A DNA stretch of 64,000 nt from positions 130,846,065 to 130,910,064 of the forward strand of contig NC_079149.1 in the NCBI RefSeq assembly GCF_945859685.1. Direction: 5' to 3'. The notes below the pieces were generated by a model. The model worked only from the letters and a program-made list of their open reading frames with translations. It was not told the origin of the DNA and ran no database searches. A program made the position numbers and the translations under genes. Shown here in pieces: positions 58,451-64,000 of this stretch (position 1 is its first letter; each line of letters begins with the position of its first letter). Source of the DNA: Eupeodes corollae (Eukaryota; Arthropoda; Insecta; Diptera; Syrphidae).

Positions 58451-61400
58451 ATGTCCGTCTCCCTGTCAAAGTATCTATAACCTTAATTTGTTGGCATTTG
58501 ACATTAATTCACGGTGGAAGTTTTCGATCGTGGGAAGAATTCCGTTTCTACATTCTGCTTCTCTAATCCAACTTTTCTATCACAATTTTCTAATAAAGTT
58601 TTCAAATAAACATTTCTTTTAATTAAATTTGATGAATTTTTAGCACATTTTCCAGAAAAGTGATACCAAATACTCTCCTGGACAACAAACCACACTATTC
58701 TATTCTAACCTTAAAATTGCATGAAATGTTTATACATATGGATATGAATAGAAATAGTTGAAGCCCGAAAGTCCTTTTTACTTCGTTCTCCATATCTAAA
58801 CACTAAAACACATCATGGACACAAATTATTCGCTTTACACCTTATGGTGTGAATTTTTCATCTTCCTACGCTCAGTCTTTCAGTCTTCACTCTAAGCGGA
58901 CTTGAAACAACTTTTATACGTTCATCAAAAAAAGTAGAAATAAAAGTTTAAAGAAGAATAAGGAAAGTATAGAAAAAGAAAGGAAGGAAGGAAGGAATAA
59001 CCCAAAGAACAAGCCAAGCCAACGCAAGGCAACTCAAGTCAAACCAAGTAAAGAGGAAACGGAAAAAGGAAACCCCCTATTGTGAACTTAATCATAATGC
59101 CTGTGTAACGTGAGGGTAATTTAAATAGTCACTTTGTATAAAGGATTTACGTTCACAAGTTGTCGCCGCTCGCCGCTGCCGCCCTCCATCACCAATGCTC
59201 TCACTCCAAACTCAAAACAGGGGATGCTCAAGATATACAGGATGCACAGGATGCAGGATTCTAGCTCGTGTATACTCAGGCTCTATGATGCACTTAGCGA
59301 ACAGTTTGTGTTCGTTAATGTTGGGTAATTTGTTTATGCGATCCTTGATGGTATGGCAGTGAAAGCGGCAGCGGCAGCGGCCAGAGGCAGAACCAAGACC
59401 AAGACCAAGAGTGTGCAATGACATTCTTAAGAGAGTTTATTTCCAATGATGACGATGAGACGATGACACTTAAAATGCAAAACACAAAATTTTGATAGCC
59501 ATAACTGTCACAATATGGTTCACGAATAACGGACATTTTGTTACACCGTCTGCCATTTGCCGTCCGTTGCCATTTTTGCTGGATTGCATGGTCTAATGTC
59601 CTGAGGGCAGATGATTAAGATGTGCTCATAATTTGCACTATTAAGATTCAAGATATTCACTTTTATGCTTGTAGTCGTATGAAAAAGGATTATGCATTAC
59701 AAAAACAACAAACCATCATTAAGCTAATTCGAATCCCTTTATAAGTCTCAAAAGAGGAAGGGTTTGAGTGAGTGATAGAGATAGAAAGAAACCTAAAGTA
59801 GAACACTATGGGACTTAAGTGGACTGGTCTGATGTTTAATTTATATGTCAATGTGATGGGATTATCTCGTTTTGCACTCGAAAGGAATTTTCTCGCAATT
59901 AGCTAAAGAGTTCGTCCTTTTTTGTGATGATGCTGTGAAGACTTTTCAAAGTCTTCTATATCTGAGGTACGTACTAGATATGTAGTTTTCCACTACTTGG
60001 CTGTGATATTGGATTTTACAATCGTTCTTGACAATGTATACCATCATATACCTATTCTCATCCTATAGTTCTATGGGGATATACACAGCATAGATGAATT
60101 GGACTTAAGGCAATTTTAGGGATAAAGGAGGTGTTCTGTAACTGGGTATATAATTGCAACGAATTCCTTATCTTTAAAAGGGACCGTTTTTAGCTTCTTT
60201 TTTTTTGGGGCATGATGTGATGGAGAACTATACTGGAAGGAAAGTAAATGAATGCAATTCAATTTGTATTCAAAAGGAAAACGAACAATTTGAAATGTCC
60301 TTTTTTGTTGTTATCCTTTTTTGAAGTTGAATGTTTAAAGAATAAAGCGAAAAGAACTTAAGTTTCAAGGAGAATTTGGGAATCTTTTTGCATCAAATCA
60401 CATGAATATTAAAGAATGTTATAAGTTTCAGCAATTGAATAAGGAAAGGATTTTTGTTTTGTTTAAAATTTTGAATGTTATCAAGCATTTAAAAAGAACA
60501 TCATGAAGTGTGCACTTAAGGAGTAAGTGTAGTGTTACTGTCAAAAACTTTATACGAAAAGTAATTTAGAGCAATTATAAATGATTTGGATTGCAATGAA
60601 GAGTCTTTCTTAGTTTTGGATTTAATGTTCAAAACATTTGTTGATTATAATTTTATAAGAGTGATGCCAAGAAAGGGCTTTGAAAAAAGCTGTCAAGTTT
60701 TGAAGTTTATAAAAGAAATTAGTGACATTCGAAACTTCAAATGAAACTTTGATAGCATTCATTTCTCAGCATATTATTTAGTTTTTTTTTCTTATTGAAT
60801 AATGATATTTTCTTTTTATTGATAACAAGTTTGTGTCCCTATCGAAAAAAAGGGAATCATGTTTTGTTTCCAATAACAGTTTTTAACCATCGCTATCGTA
60901 ATCATTTTTCAATTTCCATTCATATTTTTATGATTTGACAATATTTTATTTGAAATCACACCCTTAAGGTTTAACACGTTGTTCACATTAAACACTTTTG
61001 GAGCATTTTGACATTTTATCTCGTTCTAATTGGCTGCGTTCAGCCTCAGACAGATAGGGTATCCGGATACCTTTTTATTAGTGTTTTACGTCTAAAATAA
61101 CAACTGAGATGTCAAAAAAGGAATCCAAACATTTCTGGGGTATGTAGATATCTGACAGAACAGCTGATTCATCACATGGTTGAATTGCAAGCAGCTTGAA
61201 AATTGTATTTTTGTATTTGTTGGTAAACAAAAAGATACAAAATGTTAGTTGAAGTTGTATTTGAGGATGTTCTGTACATAATATGAAGAAGCTATTTGCC
61301 TCCGGATTTTAGAAGGTTTCGCAAGTAAATTATTAATCGTATAGAATTCCAACTGAGCCAAGAGGAAATTTAACATAGGTTACAAATTAAGGTTATCTCT

Positions 61401-62297
61401 TATTTATTAAATTGTTACGCACCTATCAATTCATCATCATCCGATGAATCAGTTGAATTATCCATGAAATGTTTTATCTTACAACAATTTTGACTTCGAA
61501 GCTTAAATGCCTTTTGTGAACAGCTTTTTTGACAGCTATCTCATTACCGCTTTCCAAATCGGTCAACAAGTACCTATCCAAGATGCCCTATCCAACACGA
61601 GATTAAACGCTGCCATTAATGTACTCGTTTTTGACGTCAAGTAGAAGCTTGACAGTAAATGGATTGACAGATAAACAACAAACCATAGAATTTTGTTTCC
61701 AATGTTACCCGAAAATATAAAATTGCAAATATTTTGTAGAGCCACAGTTTATAAAATCTCGATTTGACTTCAGTGGAATTTTATAGTTAAATGCTTAAAG
61801 TGATTAAGGCAACAAACTGTTTACACACAATAAACAAAAATTAATGGAAATCGGATCAGTTATTTGACGATCAGAGTAAAGCTCCGAGCACAATATCCAG
61901 ATATAATAATTGTTGGCATAGCAGAGCAAGGAGACGTGCGTCGTGTAGTGTAGGCTCTCAGCAGTGTTTTATTAAATCTCAGGGATTTATTTATAGATTA
62001 CATTTAAGAACTGAACTGTCAAAAGTCTTAAGAATTTGACATCTGTCTCTGTCTGCATAAAACCAATGTGAAGCTAGCCCCGTTTAGCTTCTTTTTCAAT
62101 TAGAGTGTTTATTTTATTCGGAGCTCACTTTGATGCAGAAAGAAGCACATCCCGAGCGCTCTGATAAGCCTGAGTAAAAAAAAACAAAGATCTTTTCTGA
62201 TAGCTTAGATGACTGCTAACTTTAAAAGCACAACTACTTATGAAACATATTTTTGAGTGCGGAACTGTCATTTTTATTTACTCATATGTTTATGAAT
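58451..62297. other. Gene-free stretch
   Basis: No coding frame with a recognisable domain. Small simple repeats: (GGAA)n at 58980-58997 and a 'ggcagc/accaag' patch at 59365-59410. A perfect 14-bp palindrome GGTATCCGGATACC is at 61058-61071; its core is that of the satellite at 35400-38110. Confidence 0.5.
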
Positions 62298-62690
62298 TTA
62301 CTTACTTACTTAAGGTGGTGCTACAGTCCTGTGTAAACTAATGCCTCACCCAACAAACTTCTCCATCTAGCTCGGTCTCTAGCTAGATGTCTCCAGTTTT
62401 GTGCTCCAAGTTGGGTGAGGTCACTTTCCACTTGTGCGCGCCACCTGATCCACGGTCTTCCTCTACTGCACTGTCCTGTGGAAGTGGAAGACTTTCCGGG
62501 CCAGAGCATTGGTTTCCATGCGCTCTACGTAACCCAGCCATCTAGTCGTTGGACTTTTACCCTTCTGGCCAAGTCTACTTCATTGTACAGCCCGTACAGG
62601 TCGTCGTTTCATCTTCCGACCTAAGATGCTTTCATGCGCTTTTGTCATAGTCCATGCTTCTGCACCGTGCTCTGTTTTTTGTCTTCTTTT
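62298..62690 (-). mobile_element. 3' end of an RTE-like non-LTR retrotransposon
   Basis: On the minus strand the reading (with shifts) contains EAWTMTKAHESIL, RLGYVERMETNALARKVF-like text, and an open frame from 62509 with RGRPWIRWRAQVESDLTQLG and NWRHLARDRARWRSLLGEA, the C-terminal signature of RTE-type polyproteins. After the stop (62321) a short 3' UTR ends at (TAAG)n, seen as 'ttacttacttactta' at 62298-62312. It is severely 5'-truncated. It covers the part missing from the 40823-43030 element but need not be the same subfamily. Confidence 0.8.
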
Positions 62691-64000
62691 CTTTAGTCTT
62701 TTTTTTGTTCTCTTAAATGCCCCGCTTCCAGTGTTGCCAAGTAGATTTTTTCAAAAATTTGATTTCATTTTGAAGACTTATATACCTATTTTTTCGTAAC
62801 ATCAATAATAAAAGAATCATAAAGAACAATTTAGCAATGCAGATCATTTAGATTCAAATGCCTGGAAATGGGTGGGGAGCTTGCAAAATTCAGGTTAATA
62901 TATGATTTGGGTACGCAGCTTGCTTGCAGAACCGTTGTTTAATAAAAACCAATATTTCAAATTTCACGCAAATGAAATGAGATATAGAATTTCAAAATAT
63001 ATTATTCTCTTTGTCCCTCTCTTTCCTTCCACCATACAAAGCAGGAACCAAACATCAGCAAAGCTTGGAACTAATATCAATTTTTGCAGCTTCTAAAAAC
63101 ACATGGGCATCATGACGGGTAAGAGAGGAAGGCATCGGCTATTTAAAACCCTGGCTGCATGTAATTAAATATTTCCATGAAAATCGAATTCAAATATAAA
63201 TCACTTTATGTTAAATCTTTTATGTAAGCAGACTTTGAATATATTGTAAGATACCTACAGCCCCATACATTTTACACATTGCCCTATTGTTCATATTATG
63301 TTGAACGCATCCTGAATTTATTCTGATCACAAATTCAAAGCTTTTCATTCTCAGTTTGAATATGCATGAATGCTCCTAGAACAACGTTTTTTCGTCTTAT
63401 TTTCAAAACTCATGTGAAATTCATACAACATACAACCAACCAAACATAGACACAGAGGTTTTCTATTCAGAAATCATTGGAATCAAATAGTGAATAGCAG
63501 CACCAGAAGTTCTCGTTTCTGTAATTATAAAATAATTACCCACGTATACCTTTTTACTGCCATACCCAACACACTATCCGAATGCAGACAGACTATTTGT
63601 ATATACGCCAGAATATACAGAACCGAAATTTCGAATCTTCCCTACATAAATATGTATATAGAAAAGGATATATAGAAATGCGACAACCCAAATCCAGGAC
63701 CACAACGATAACGACGACGACGACGATATAACCAGAAAGGAAGGTCTATGAACCTTCAATCACCGCACGAGACAGCATCACATTCATTCACCAAGTGATA
63801 TAGCAACCTATACTTAAATACCGTTACGTATAACGGTAACCTACTAATAATAGAGACACCATATTAACAACTAGCAAATACGAAATTAGTTTCGTGCTTT
63901 AGTAATGCACATATCCGTACTATGCACTTGTCAAAAAGGTTTATTTCATTTATAACCGAATCAGTCAGTTTTATTTAAGTGACATTCGAAAATAAAAATG
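62691..64000. other. Gene-free stretch to window end
   Basis: Nothing supported. A neat 8-bp-stem hairpin TACCGTTA-CGTA-TAACGGTA lies at 63819-63838 and a (GAC)n run at 63709-63726. Confidence 0.5.

Overview
The window is AT-rich, intron-containing nuclear DNA from an insect. It is most likely a higher fly (Diptera): introns are short and fly-like (many under 100 bp), the two N-acyltransferase-like genes belong to a family that is multi-copy in flies, and the transposon mix (RNase H-bearing non-LTR elements, RTE-like elements, MITEs, a tRNA-derived SINE) fits. The species cannot be fixed from the sequence. Roughly 95% of the window is non-coding or transposon-derived.

Three host genes can be reconstructed exon by exon. 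(1) A plus-strand six-exon gene, 3592-11394, encodes a 699-residue BED zinc-finger protein with a hAT-transposase-like core and a C-terminal hAT dimerisation region; it looks like a domesticated transposase. (2) Convergent with it, on the minus strand at 11503-12570, is a three-exon, 280-residue GNAT / glycine-N-acyltransferase-like protein. Its stop codon is 108 bp from that of gene 1, and both stops overlap an AATAAA signal. (3) Some 40 kb away, 51063-52304 on the plus strand is a four-exon, 317-residue paralogue of gene 2.

Between and inside these genes lies a dense, nested repeat landscape. 1-1700: a decayed reverse-transcriptase fragment inserted in a hairpin-headed minisatellite repeat. 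3.9-9.4 kb: the large second intron of gene 1, holding a full copy of that repeat and a young, 5'-truncated non-LTR element with a 12-bp target-site duplication. 13.6-17 kb: a MITE carrying a 405-bp inverted duplication, then a direct tandem duplication. 22-26.5 kb: a nested MITE and a longer, decayed relative of the intronic non-LTR element. 28.7-31.4 kb: a second full hairpin-minisatellite repeat between another dispersed repeat and an expanded 86/55-bp alternating array. 35.4-38.1 kb: a satellite with about 300-bp units rich in TATCCGGATA. 40.8-43 kb: a decayed RTE-like element. 46-50 kb: a MITE, a SINE, and a hAT-type MITE nested inside a Harbinger-type MITE. 54.6-58.5 kb: a decayed DDE-like transposase gene bracketed by inverted 16-bp minisatellites and interrupted by a SINE. 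62.3 kb: the 3' end of an RTE-like element whose tail resembles the SINE tail.

The most notable items are the domesticated hAT/BED gene, the 405-bp-arm palindrome (a possible hairpin-RNA locus), the telomere-like TTAGG tail of the non-LTR family, the SINE-LINE tail similarity, and the transposase gene flanked by inverted minisatellites. No bacterial-type system, CRISPR array or viral genome was seen.
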